Translations under genes and position numbers: made by a program | Notes under the pieces: generated by a model | The model's database searches: none | Told to the model about the DNA's origin: nothing | Seen by the model: the letters and a program-made list of their open reading frames with translations, nothing else | Shown here: piece after piece, positions 34,064 to 42,636 of the stretch | Layout of the letters: each line of letters starts with the position of its first letter | Numbering within the stretch: the stretch's first letter is position 1 | Assembly: GCA_035651595.1 (NCBI GenBank) | Contig: DASRFJ010000027.1 | Coordinates: forward strand, 1-49,928 | Length of the DNA stretch: 49,928 nt | From: JAFARZ01 sp035651595 | Lineage (GTDB): Bacteria; Actinomycetota; Actinomycetes; Streptosporangiales; Streptosporangiaceae | Reading direction: 5' to 3'

Positions 34064-35614
34064 ATGGAAGAAGAGACCGCGCCGCGGTACGGGAACGCAG
34101 GCGAGGCGATCGGGGTGATCACGTCCGGGATGGAGTTCCTGGCCGGCCTGGACTGCTCCGGACTGCCCGCCGCGGTGAAAGCCGACACGCTGAAAGGCCT
34201 GGAACGCGCCGACGCGCTGGAGACGGTCGCGCGGGCGCACCTGGTGTGGTCCTTTGACAAGAACGCGGACTACGAGTCCTGGGGGCAGCGGTCCATGCGG
34301 GCGTGGCTGGTGAACGAGGCCGGGCTGACCAAGGGCGAGGCCGGGGCGTGCCGGAAGTGGACGCGGACCGTGCTGGAGCACCCCGCGGTCGCCGCGCTGA
34401 TGGCCGACGGGCTGATCACGAAGTCGTGGCTGGCCAAGATCACGGCGGTGACCGGGAAAATCCGGGAGGACCGCCGCGCCGAAGCGGAGCAGCTGATCGC
34501 GCAGACCGCGCGGGACGCCCGGCTCGGGCCGCGGGACCTGTGGCGGCTGGCTAACGAGATCCGGGACCGGGCCCCGGCCGAGGACCCGCGTGATGATGAC
34601 CCGGACCGCGGGTTCGGGGACCGGTCGCTGCGGCTGGAACTGACCCTGGACGGCGCCGGGTCGCTGACCGGGCAGCTGTCACCGGAGTGCGCGGCGGCGT
34701 TCGGGTCGCTGGTGCGCCGGTTCGCCGTCACCTGCGGGACCGCGGACACCCGGACCCAGCCGCAGCGGCAGCACGACGCGCTGATGCAGATGTGCCTGCG
34801 GCTGCTCGGCTCGGACCTGTCCGCGCCCACCGCGGGCGGCGCGGCCGCGCAGATGCTGGTGCTCACCTCCCTCAGCGACCTGTACGCCCTCGATGACGGG
34901 TCCGCGGTGCAGCAGCTGTGGACCGACCGGGCCGCCGCCTGGTTCGCCGGGCAGCACGCCACTAGCGCCGACGACGCCGGGGACGGCGCCGCGTGGCTCG
35001 GCGGGGCCGCCGCGCGGAGCCTGGCCTGCGACGCGGCCCTGTTCCCGGTCGTGACCGGGCACGTCGACACCCAGCACCTCGATGACCTGATCGCCCAGTG
35101 CGTGCAGATCCACCGCGCGCTCGACGGCGACGAGTTCGTCCCGGACCGGGGCGCGCACCAGGCCCGCATCACGGAAATGATGCGGGACATCCTGGGGACG
35201 TGCGCGAAGATCCTCGGTGGGGAGCCCGGCCTGGCCGCGCACCTGCGCCGGAACCTGCTCGGCCACGCCGGGCTCGGCGGCCGGTCACTCCCGCTAGATG
35301 TCGGCGACCGCGATGACGTGCCCTGGCAGATCCGCCGTGCCGTCACGGTCCGCGACGCCGGGACGTGCCGGTGGCCCGGCGGGTGCGGCGAGCCCGCCTA
35401 CGCCTACCACCCGCACCACCTCATCCCCCGTGCCCTCCACGGCCCCACCCGCACCACGAACCTCCTCACCCTGTGTTACTTCCATCACGAGATCGCCGTC
35501 CACCGGTGGGGATGGACCGTCAAACTGCACGGCGACGGAACCGCCACCGCCCGGTCGCCCGACGGGACCATCCTGCACGGCGCCGCCCGGCCACCCCCGC
35601 CCCGCCCCGGGTAG
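34064..35614 (+). CDS. DUF222 / HNH endonuclease domain protein (13E12-like)
   Basis: A 516-residue protein of the actinobacterial DUF222-HNH family, related to the REP13E12 proteins of mycobacteria. The helical DUF222 region covers residues about 20-400. The C-terminal HNH domain (about 425-490) has CRWPGGCGEPAYAYHPHHLIP with the HH pair, GPTRTTNLLTLCYFHHE with Asn and His, and a Cys pair fit for zinc. ATG at 34064 has GAAGGAGGTG about 9 bp upstream. The family occurs as many paralogues per genome and is often associated with repeats or mobile DNA; its biological role is not settled. The tail is Pro-rich. Confidence 0.88.
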   Translation: MEEETAPRYGNAGEAIGVITSGMEFLAGLDCSGLPAAVKADTLKGLERADALETVARAHLVWSFDKNADYESWGQRSMRAWLVNEAGLTKGEAGACRKWTRTVLEHPAVAALMADGLITKSWLAKITAVTGKIREDRRAEAEQLIAQTARDARLGPRDLWRLANEIRDRAPAEDPRDDDPDRGFGDRSLRLELTLDGAGSLTGQLSPECAAAFGSLVRRFAVTCGTADTRTQPQRQHDALMQMCLRLLGSDLSAPTAGGAAAQMLVLTSLSDLYALDDGSAVQQLWTDRAAAWFAGQHATSADDAGDGAAWLGGAAARSLACDAALFPVVTGHVDTQHLDDLIAQCVQIHRALDGDEFVPDRGAHQARITEMMRDILGTCAKILGGEPGLAAHLRRNLLGHAGLGGRSLPLDVGDRDDVPWQIRRAVTVRDAGTCRWPGGCGEPAYAYHPHHLIPRALHGPTRTTNLLTLCYFHHEIAVHRWGWTVKLHGDGTATARSPDGTILHGAARPPPPRPG

Positions 35615-35766
35615 CCAAACCCGGACAAACGGAAGCCAGGAACCACCCCCGTCAACCAGCACCGGACCACCGCAGGCCACCACGCCACGCGGTGACCCGG
35701 TGCTGCGCGCGTTCCCGGACACGAGCGTCGGGGGCAGCTGGGGCAGCCAGTCGGGCGGGCGGCCAC

Positions 35767-36675
35767 TTACTGGGTCAGGAGGAGGCGGACCTCGGCTAGA
35801 AGTTCCCAGGACTTCGGGGCCGGGGCGGGGTCACAGGCCACGACGATCAGGTCCGCGCCGGCCTCCGCGTAGGGAGCGAGCTGGGATGCCACCTGGGCGG
35901 GGGTTCCGGCGATCGCGACCTCGCGAGCGCGGTCGGTCGGCAGGCCGTACATGGACTGCATCATCGCGGTCGTGACCTCGGTGAGATCACGGCGGGAACC
36001 GGTGCCGATCGCCGCGTGCAGGCTGACGCCGGTCAACGGCTGGGGCCGCCCGGCCTGGTCGCACAGCTCCGCCAGCCGCTGGCTGGCGGCCGCGAACTCA
36101 CGCGGGGTCTGTAGCCCGGACAGCCACCCGTCGCCGTACCTGACGGCGCGCCGCAGTGCCGGAAGAGAAGTACCGCCGACCCACAGCGGTGGCACCGGCA
36201 CCGCCGGCAGCAGCCGGATCGCGTCGTCGTCGGCGGGCTCGGGACGGAGCGGCTGGCCGGCGAGCACGGCGGGCAGCTGGGCGAGGAACTCGTCGGTTCG
36301 CTTGGCCCGGTCCGAACGCCGGAAGCCGGCGGCCAGGTACTCCGCGTCGCTGCCACCGCCGAGGGCCACACCGAGCTGCAAGCGACCGCCCGCGATGTGC
36401 TGCAAGGTGGCAACCTGCTTAGCCGCCCACGCCAGCGGCCGCAGCGACGGCACGTAGATCGCGTACCCGACCGCGATCCTGCTGGTGACCGCGGCCGCGA
36501 CGGCCAAGCTGAGACTGCTGTCCAGCACGGAAAGCTCGCCGTCGGCCAGCCGGTCACCCGCCCACACGCCGTCAAGGTCGGCTTGTTCCGCCAGCGCGGC
36601 CAGGCTAGCGATGTCCGGCAGCGGCGTGCCGGGCACGATCGCTTCTGGAAACAAGGCCCCGATGCTGACCGGCAC
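35767..36675 (-). CDS. Luciferase-like (LLM class, F420/FMN-type) oxidoreductase
   Basis: A 302-residue TIM-barrel protein of the bacterial luciferase-like monooxygenase superfamily. SIGALFPEAIVPGTPLPDIA at the N-terminus, VGYAIYVPSLRPLAWAAKQVATLQHIAGGRLQLGVALGGG in the middle and PPLWVGGTSLPALRRAVRYGDGWL are typical of actinobacterial F420-dependent members. The frame is open to 36882, but GTG at 36675 with GAGGGG upstream matches the family start. It follows the M20 amidohydrolase gene by 62 bp on the same strand and probably belongs to the same TetR-controlled unit. The substrate is unknown. Confidence 0.87.
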   Translation of the reverse strand: MPVSIGALFPEAIVPGTPLPDIASLAALAEQADLDGVWAGDRLADGELSVLDSSLSLAVAAAVTSRIAVGYAIYVPSLRPLAWAAKQVATLQHIAGGRLQLGVALGGGSDAEYLAAGFRRSDRAKRTDEFLAQLPAVLAGQPLRPEPADDDAIRLLPAVPVPPLWVGGTSLPALRRAVRYGDGWLSGLQTPREFAAASQRLAELCDQAGRPQPLTGVSLHAAIGTGSRRDLTEVTTAMMQSMYGLPTDRAREVAIAGTPAQVASQLAPYAEAGADLIVVACDPAPAPKSWELLAEVRLLLTQ

Positions 36676-36737
36676 TGCACTCAACCCCTCGCGTAGCCGA
36701 ATGTCCCATTGTGCCCCGCAGGTACCGAGGCCGGTGC

Positions 36738-37913
36738 TCAGCTTCCGTGCGGACCGGCGCCCTGTTGCGCAAGGCTCAGCAAGCGGCGGCGCTGGTCTTC
36801 GCTGGTGGCGACGTCGATCACCGTCCAGGCCATGGCCAGCGCGGCATCGAGCACCGCGCGGTCGCCGGTGGGCTCGGCACACCAGGCGGCGAACTCGGGC
36901 TGGTGGTTGACGGCGGCGCCGCAGTCCAGGCCGATGCTCGGGTGGATGGCCGGCATGGCCAGTGACACGTTCGCCATGTCCGTTGAGCCAGGGCCGGTCG
37001 ACGCCTCAAGCGGGAACCGGCGGCCGAGCGTCTCGGCGTTGGCCCGGTAGAACGTCTCCAGCTCGCCGTCGCTGTCGAATTCGGAGTACGGCGGCGACTC
37101 CGGCTCGATGGAAAGCTCGCAACCGGTGGCGAGCGCCCCCGCCTCGAAGCACAGCTCCACGCGCCGCTGCAGGTCCGCCAGGTCAGCAAGGGTTGCGCTG
37201 CGCACGTAAAAGCGGCCTTCGGTGAGCCCGGGGACCACGTTCGGTGCCTCGCCTCCCCTGGTGATGACGCCGTGGATGCGGCTGGCCGGGTCGATGTGCT
37301 GCCGGAGCAGCCCGATCGCCACCTGCGCGACCGTGAAGGCGTCGGCCGCGTTCACGCCGCGCTCCGGTGCGGCCGAGGCGTGCGCGGTCTTGCCGGTGTA
37401 CCGGACCCGCAGGTGGGCGACCGCCAGCGTGCGCGCGGTCAGCTGCTCTTCCGGCGCGGGGTGGACCATCATCGCGGCGTGCACGCCATCGAACACGCCG
37501 CGATCCAGCATCAAGATCTTGCCGCCGCCGCCCTCCTCAGCGGGTGTGCCGAACACCTTGACCGTGATGCCAAGATCATCTGCCAGCGGCGCGAGCAGCC
37601 GGCCAGCGGTGACCGCCGCGGCGGCGATGATGTTGTGCCCGCACGCATGGCCTATCTCGGGCAGCGCGTCGTACTCGGCGAACAGGCCGATCGTCAGGTC
37701 CCCGCTGCCCGTGGTCGCGGCCAGCGCGGTGGGCAGGCCGGCGACTCCGGTCGTCACGCTGAACCCGGCACGGGACAGCGCCTCGGTCACCCACTGGCTG
37801 GCGCTGTGCTCGGCGAACCCGAGTTCCGGCTGGCCGTGAATGCGGTGGCTCAGGGCTATCGCGTCCGGCTCGATCCGCTCCAGGTGCCGCGCGACGGCTT
37901 CCTTGACGTCCAT
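36738..37913 (-). CDS. M20-family amidohydrolase/peptidase (AbgB-like)
   Basis: A 391-residue metallohydrolase. Metal and catalytic motifs are LFAEYDALPEIGHACGHNI, TPAEEGGGGK with the catalytic Glu, and MMVHPAPEE. The dimerisation domain starts near VRYTGKTAHASAAPERGVNA. The C-terminal metal ligand lies in IGLDCGAAVNHQPEFA. The pattern is that of the p-aminobenzoyl-glutamate/indole-amino-acid hydrolase branch, which cleaves amide bonds of N-acyl amino acids. ATG at 37913, 10 bp after the amidohydrolase stop, so both enzymes are made together. Confidence 0.9.
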   Translation of the reverse strand: MDVKEAVARHLERIEPDAIALSHRIHGQPELGFAEHSASQWVTEALSRAGFSVTTGVAGLPTALAATTGSGDLTIGLFAEYDALPEIGHACGHNIIAAAAVTAGRLLAPLADDLGITVKVFGTPAEEGGGGKILMLDRGVFDGVHAAMMVHPAPEEQLTARTLAVAHLRVRYTGKTAHASAAPERGVNAADAFTVAQVAIGLLRQHIDPASRIHGVITRGGEAPNVVPGLTEGRFYVRSATLADLADLQRRVELCFEAGALATGCELSIEPESPPYSEFDSDGELETFYRANAETLGRRFPLEASTGPGSTDMANVSLAMPAIHPSIGLDCGAAVNHQPEFAAWCAEPTGDRAVLDAALAMAWTVIDVATSEDQRRRLLSLAQQGAGPHGS

Positions 37914-37923
37914 GCCGGTCCCT

Positions 37924-39156
37924 TCAGCCGAGGTGTCCGCGTACCAGCAGGCCGTCCTTGTAGACCGCCCGGATGTTCTGCTTCAGCGTGGCCAGGTCGA
38001 ACGGGTCCCCGGCGACAACCACCACGTCGGCGCGCTTGCCCGGGCTCAGCGAGCCCGTCTGGTCGCCGAGGCCGAGCAGCTCCGCGGCCGAACTGGTCGT
38101 GGCTACCAGGACATCGGAAGGCGCCATGCCGCAAGCCGCCATCAGCGCAAGTTCCTCGAGGTTGCCGCCGTGCGGGCCGACCCCGCTGTCGGTGCCCATC
38201 GCCACCCGCACCCCGGCCGCGACCGCCCTGGCGAACGAGGCCCGGTGGTCCTCGATCACCTCCTGGGCCTTGGCCACCATGCTTTCCGGCAGCTGCGCGC
38301 CGTTCTTCACCGCGTCGAGCACCGCGACGGGGGCGACCAGCGTCGGCACCAGCCACGTGCCCGCCGCGAGCATCATGTCGATGGCCTCGTCGTCGAGGTA
38401 GATGCCGTGCTCGATGGAGCGGATGCCGGCCCGCACTGCGTTCTTTATCCCGTCGGTCGCCTGGGCGTGCGCCATCACCGGCAGGCCCGCCGCCCGCGCC
38501 TCTGCCATCAGCACCGCCAGCTCGTCCTCGCGGAAGTGCGCGTGCCGCGGGCTGTCCCTGGGGGACAGCACGCCGCCCGAGGTGCACACCTTGATGACGT
38601 TCGCCCCGGCCCGGATGATCTCGCGAACCTTCTTCCGCATCTCCTCCGGGCCGTCGACGATACCCGCCGGACGGCCGGGATGCGGGACGTTGAAGGAGGT
38701 CGAGGCGCCCGACGGCAGCCAGCCGTCGCCGTGTCCCGCGGTCTGGCTGAGCACGGTGACGGCGATGCGCATCCGCGGTCCGTCGATCAGCCCGTCGTCT
38801 ACCGCCCGCTGGATACCGAGATCCGCGCCGCCGGCGTCGCGCACCGTCGTGATGCCGCAGTCCAGGGTCGCCGCCAGGTTCCGGGCCGCCTCGTAGAACT
38901 GATAAGAGAACGGCCGCTGGAGCCGGCGCAGCAGGTCCACCCCCGAGCTGGTGACGTGCACATGGCAGTCGAATAGGCCGGGCAGCAGGGTCATCCCGGT
39001 GACGTCGACCTGCTCGTCCCCGTCCAGGCCAGCGCCGGCGCCGCTGCCGGTGCCCACTTCGACGATCCGCCCGTCCTCGATCAGCAGGTCGCCGTCGGCG
39101 ACCGGGCTGCCGGTGCCGTCGAAGATCCGCCCGCCGTGCAGAACCGTCCTGCTCAT
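37924..39156 (-). CDS. Amidohydrolase-superfamily metal-dependent hydrolase
   Basis: A 410-residue TIM-barrel hydrolase. Metal ligands are visible as LFDCHVHVT near residue 65, Lys in VIKVCTSGG, MAHAQATDGI and RSIEHGIYL for the two His, and GTDSGVGPHG for the Asp. The beta-sandwich ends are VLHGGRIFDGTG and LSPGKRADVVVVAGDP. It resembles imidazolonepropionase-like and Xaa-Pro dipeptidase-type members that hydrolyse amide bonds. ATG at 39156 overlaps the TetR stop by ATGA, so it is co-transcribed with its likely regulator. Confidence 0.9.
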   Translation of the reverse strand: MSRTVLHGGRIFDGTGSPVADGDLLIEDGRIVEVGTGSGAGAGLDGDEQVDVTGMTLLPGLFDCHVHVTSSGVDLLRRLQRPFSYQFYEAARNLAATLDCGITTVRDAGGADLGIQRAVDDGLIDGPRMRIAVTVLSQTAGHGDGWLPSGASTSFNVPHPGRPAGIVDGPEEMRKKVREIIRAGANVIKVCTSGGVLSPRDSPRHAHFREDELAVLMAEARAAGLPVMAHAQATDGIKNAVRAGIRSIEHGIYLDDEAIDMMLAAGTWLVPTLVAPVAVLDAVKNGAQLPESMVAKAQEVIEDHRASFARAVAAGVRVAMGTDSGVGPHGGNLEELALMAACGMAPSDVLVATTSSAAELLGLGDQTGSLSPGKRADVVVVAGDPFDLATLKQNIRAVYKDGLLVRGHLG

Positions 39157-39767
39157 CTGTCATCCCTTCTCGACTCGTGCTCAAGCGATACGCCCGCGGC
39201 CCGCCGGAACAGCAGCTGGGCAGCACGGATGAAGCGACCCTCATCGTCCGGCGCCGACCGCGGCTGACCCTGGAAGCCCGCATCGAAGCCGTGGGTGCTT
39301 GCCCAGCACAGTACCGCCGTGGCCTCGGGGTCCTCGACGTCGAAGACGCCGGCCGCGGTGCCGCCGGCGAACAGGTCGCGGATCGCGTGCAGCGTGAGCT
39401 CATGGGCGGGCCGGTGGCTGTCCGACACATGGCTGCCGTGATGGAACAGGACCTCGTGCAAGTCATGCCGTTCGGTATAACTGTCGAACATCGCCCGGAC
39501 ACAGGCGTCGAGCTTGCCGGGCCAGTCCGAGATCGCGTCGGTGGCCGCGCGGATCCGCGCGGCGAGCTCGATCGAGAACTGATCCTGAAGCGCGACCAGC
39601 AACTCGTCCTTGGAGCGGAAGTACAGATAGAACAGTCCCTTCGAGACCCCGGCGCGGCTGGTGATGTCGTCCAGCGACGTCGCCGCCACCCCCTGGGAAA
39701 GGAACAGCTCCTTGCTCGCCTTGAGCAAGTCGGCGCGCCGCTGTTCGGCCGGCTTGGTCCGGGTCAT
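39153..39767 (-). CDS. TetR/AcrR family regulator of the amidohydrolase-MFS locus
   Basis: A 204-residue repressor. The helix-turn-helix is at residues about 28-58 (TSLDDITSRAGVSKGLFYLYFRSKDELL). ATG at 39767. It is the first gene of the unit with the amidohydrolase, M20 and LLM genes and is divergent from an MFS exporter. A perfect 17-bp palindrome, TGACTGAC-C-GTCAGTCA at 39798-39814, lies between the two starts and is its obvious operator. It probably senses a compound that is both degraded and exported. Confidence 0.9.
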   Translation of the reverse strand: MTRTKPAEQRRADLLKASKELFLSQGVAATSLDDITSRAGVSKGLFYLYFRSKDELLVALQDQFSIELAARIRAATDAISDWPGKLDACVRAMFDSYTERHDLHEVLFHHGSHVSDSHRPAHELTLHAIRDLFAGGTAAGVFDVEDPEATAVLCWASTHGFDAGFQGQPRSAPDDEGRFIRAAQLLFRRAAGVSLEHESRRDDR

Positions 39768-39797
39768 CGCCGCAGGCTCCCATGACTAAACTCATAT

Positions 39798-39814
39798 TGA
39801 CTGACCGTCAGTCA
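39798..39814. promoter_or_regulatory. TetR operator between tetR and MFS genes
   Basis: A perfect inverted repeat with 8-bp arms TGACTGAC and GTCAGTCA and a 1-bp spacer. It is 31 bp upstream of the TetR ATG and 21 bp upstream of the MFS ATG. Sequences of this TGAC/GTCA type are common TetR sites. Confidence 0.8.
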
Positions 39815-39834
39815 GTTACCTAGCCTAGCTCACT

Positions 39835-41151
39835 ATGGGGCGGACTACCCGGATTACCCGGATCAATCGGATTACCCGCATCGGCAGGCATCTGGCCATG
39901 GACCTGACGCCGCTGCGGAGATCGCGCGACCTGCGCTGTCTGGTTGCCGGGCAACTCCTGTCCACGCTGGGCAGCCAGCTCACCACGGTCGCGGTGCCGT
40001 TCCAGGTCTACGCGCTGACGCGCTCATCGCTGGATGTCGGGCTGGTGTCGCTGGCGCAGGTGGTGCCGCTGATCGCGGGAGGGCTGCTGGGTGGAGCGCT
40101 CGCCGACGCCGTGGACCGCCGCCGGATGCTCATGCTCGCGCAAGCGCTCATGGCCCTGTGCAGCGTCGGGCTGGCGATCAACGCCGACACGGGTCCGGTC
40201 CTGTGGCCGCTTTACGTCGCACCCGCGGTGGCCGCCGGCTTCGCCGCCGCGACCGAGTCGGCGCTGTCCGCCATGCTCCCGAACCTCGTCCGTCGCTCCG
40301 AAGTGGCCGCGGTCAACGCCATGTTCCAGGCGCTGTTCCAGCTTGGCATCGTGATCGGCCCGGCCGTCGCCGGCCTGCTGCTCGCCGGGGCCGGGGTCCG
40401 CTTCGTCTACTGGATGGACGTGGCCACGCTCGGCGCCGGCATCGTGGCGGCGTTCCTGATCACCCCGCAGCCCCGGACGAGCGGTACCACCCACCCGCCC
40501 GGTCTCCGCTCGATCATCGAGGGTCTCGGCTACCTGAGGGGCCGGCAGGTCATCCAGGGCGCCTTCTTGATCGACGTCAATGCCATGGTGTTCGGCATGC
40601 CGCGCGCGGTGTTCCCCGCGCTCGCCAGCACGGTGTTCGGCGGCGGGGCCAGGACGCTCGGGCTGCTGTACGCCGCTCCCGGTGCCGGTGCGCTGCTCGG
40701 CGCGATCACCACCGGGTGGGTCGGCCGCGTGCAGCGGCAGGGCCGCGCGGTGATCCTCGCGGTCCTGGTCTGGGGCGCTGCGATCGCCTGCTTCGGGCTG
40801 ACCCGCTGGCTGCCCGCCGCGCTCGCGCTGCTGGCCGTCGCCGGATGCGCCGACGTGATCTCGGCGGTATTCCGCAGCACGATCATCCAGCTCACTGTGC
40901 CCGACGCGCTGCGCGGCAGGCTGATGGGCCTGCAGATGGCGGTCGTCACCGGCGGGCCGCGGATCGGGGACGCGGAGACTGGCGGCGTGGCCGCCGCGTT
41001 CGGCCCTCTGACGTCCGTGGTCTCCGGCGGGCTGGCCTGCATCGCCGGGGCGCTGGTCCTGGCGCGGCTGCTGCCCGAGTTCACCCGCCAGCGAACCCAG
41101 GCGATGCCGGACGACGCGGGTCAGATGGCCCGTTCCCTGCCCGCCCAGTAG
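39835..41151 (+). CDS. MFS transporter (MFS_3/EntS-like exporter)
   Basis: A 438-residue, roughly 12-TM transporter. LRCLVAGQLLSTLGSQLTTVAVPFQVYALTRS in helix 1 and GGALADAVDRRRMLMLAQAL (motif A) place it with the MFS_3/enterobactin-exporter-like group. ATG at 39835 gives an odd N-terminus with repeated TRI/NRI units encoded by short direct repeats. ATG at 39898 (MDLTPLRRSRDLRCL) matches the usual family start and may be the true one. It is divergent from the TetR gene and likely under the same operator. Its last 31 bp overlap the end of the acyl-CoA ligase gene on the other strand. Confidence 0.85.
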   Translation: MGRTTRITRINRITRIGRHLAMDLTPLRRSRDLRCLVAGQLLSTLGSQLTTVAVPFQVYALTRSSLDVGLVSLAQVVPLIAGGLLGGALADAVDRRRMLMLAQALMALCSVGLAINADTGPVLWPLYVAPAVAAGFAAATESALSAMLPNLVRRSEVAAVNAMFQALFQLGIVIGPAVAGLLLAGAGVRFVYWMDVATLGAGIVAAFLITPQPRTSGTTHPPGLRSIIEGLGYLRGRQVIQGAFLIDVNAMVFGMPRAVFPALASTVFGGGARTLGLLYAAPGAGALLGAITTGWVGRVQRQGRAVILAVLVWGAAIACFGLTRWLPAALALLAVAGCADVISAVFRSTIIQLTVPDALRGRLMGLQMAVVTGGPRIGDAETGGVAAAFGPLTSVVSGGLACIAGALVLARLLPEFTRQRTQAMPDDAGQMARSLPAQ

Positions 41152-42632
41152 GGGTCGCGCAGGGCACGCTTGAGCACCTTGCCGGTCGCGTTGCGCGGCA
41201 TGTCCGTCACGAACTCCACCGACGTCGGGCACTGATAGTGCGCGAGGCGCTCCCGGCAGAACGCGATCACCTCGGCAGCCGTGAGCGCGTCAGCAGGCGC
41301 GGCGACGACGATCGCCTTGACCGCCTCGCCCCACTGCTCGTCGGGCACGCCGATGACCGCGCACTCGGCCACGCCCGGGCAGGCGCTGAGCACGCTCTCC
41401 ACCTCGGGGCCGTACACGTTCTCGCCACCGGTGATGATCATGTCCTTGAGCCGGTCGAGGATGTACACGTAGCCGTCGGCGTCCACCCGGCCGATGTCTC
41501 CGGTGCGCAGCCAGCCGTCGGACCCGAGCACCTCCGCGGTGGCCTCCGGCCGGTGCAGGTAGCCGGCCATCACCTGCGCCGTGCGGATCCAGATCTCGCC
41601 GACCTCCCCCGGCGGCACGTCGGTCAGCCCGACGGGATCGACGACCCGGACCTCGACCCCGGGCACCGCGCGTCCGGCCGACGCCAGTCGTTCGGGGTGA
41701 CTTTCGTCGCGATGCTCCGCGGGGGTGAGCATGGTGACCGCGCCGGACAGTTCGGTCATCCCGTAGACCTGCACGAGCCCGCTGTCCGGGAACGCCGCCA
41801 ACGCCGCCCGCAGCATCGGCAGTGGCATCGGCGAGGCGCCGTACGCGATGGTCCGCAGCCCGCCGAACGCGGCGATGGCCTGCTCTCCGGCACTCAGCAC
41901 GCCGGCGATCACCGCCGGCACGACGAACGCGTGGTGAGCACCGCGCGCGATCGCGCCGAACAGCGCCGCGGGCGTCGCCTCGCGCAGCAGGATCGTGTGC
42001 GCGCCGGCCAGGATGCCACTCAGCGCGTAACACGACCCGCCCACGTGGAACAGCGGCATCGCGACGAGGTTGCCGTCACCCGGAGACATCGCGAAAACGC
42101 TGTTGGTCGCCACGCTGTGCGAGGTGATGCCGCGGTGGGTGAGCTGTGCACCCTTGGGCCGGCCGGTGGTACCCGAGGTGTACATGACCAGGCAGGCATC
42201 GTCTGGCTTGGCGAGTTCGTCCGCGACCGGCGTCCCGCCGGCGAGGAACTTCTCGTACTCGTCCTCGATGACGACGCGCCGCGGCACCAGGGTGCCGGCC
42301 AGTTCGGTGAACTGCGCGCCGTGGAACAGCATGACCGGCCGGGAGTCCTCAAGGACGTAGCGGACCTGGTCCGGGCTGGACCGGAAGTTCAGCACGGCGA
42401 CCGCGGCGCCGAACGAGGACGCGGCGAGCGTCAGCTCGACGGTGGCGAGGTGGTTGAGGTCGAGGACCGCCAGCCGGTCGCCGGGCCGCACCCCGCTGGA
42501 GCGCAGCGCGCCGGTCAGGGCCAGAATCCGCTCGCGCCACTGAGCCCAGTTGAAGCTCTGCTCGCCGAACGTCATCGCGGGCGCGTACGGCCGCTGCTCA
42601 GCCCACTGGTCGAGCCGATCACGAAGCAGCAT
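41121..42632 (-). CDS. Acyl-CoA ligase (AMP-binding, ANL superfamily)
   Basis: A 503-residue adenylate-forming enzyme. Motifs are VMYTSGTTGRPKGAQLTHRG (P-loop), VQVYGMTELSGAV (A5), GWLRTGDIGRVDADGYVYILDR (A7/A8 hinge) and RNATGKVLKR with the catalytic Lys (A10). It activates a carboxylic acid with ATP and CoA, here presumably the entry substrate of the six-gene catabolic operon (compare AtuH). The frame is open to 42821, but ATG at 42632, 4 bp after the hydratase stop, is the natural start; the upstream extension is only the translated 36-bp repeats. Confidence 0.9.
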   Translation of the reverse strand: MLLRDRLDQWAEQRPYAPAMTFGEQSFNWAQWRERILALTGALRSSGVRPGDRLAVLDLNHLATVELTLAASSFGAAVAVLNFRSSPDQVRYVLEDSRPVMLFHGAQFTELAGTLVPRRVVIEDEYEKFLAGGTPVADELAKPDDACLVMYTSGTTGRPKGAQLTHRGITSHSVATNSVFAMSPGDGNLVAMPLFHVGGSCYALSGILAGAHTILLREATPAALFGAIARGAHHAFVVPAVIAGVLSAGEQAIAAFGGLRTIAYGASPMPLPMLRAALAAFPDSGLVQVYGMTELSGAVTMLTPAEHRDESHPERLASAGRAVPGVEVRVVDPVGLTDVPPGEVGEIWIRTAQVMAGYLHRPEATAEVLGSDGWLRTGDIGRVDADGYVYILDRLKDMIITGGENVYGPEVESVLSACPGVAECAVIGVPDEQWGEAVKAIVVAAPADALTAAEVIAFCRERLAHYQCPTSVEFVTDMPRNATGKVLKRALRDPYWAGRERAI

Positions 42633-42636
42633 GTGC

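Noticed and set aside
34064..35614. IscB/HEARO-type RNA-guided HNH nuclease with its guide RNA in the leader
   Set aside because: The protein has a DUF222 helical region and an HNH domain but no RuvC-like motifs or PLMP/arginine bridge helix, so it belongs to the 13E12-like family.
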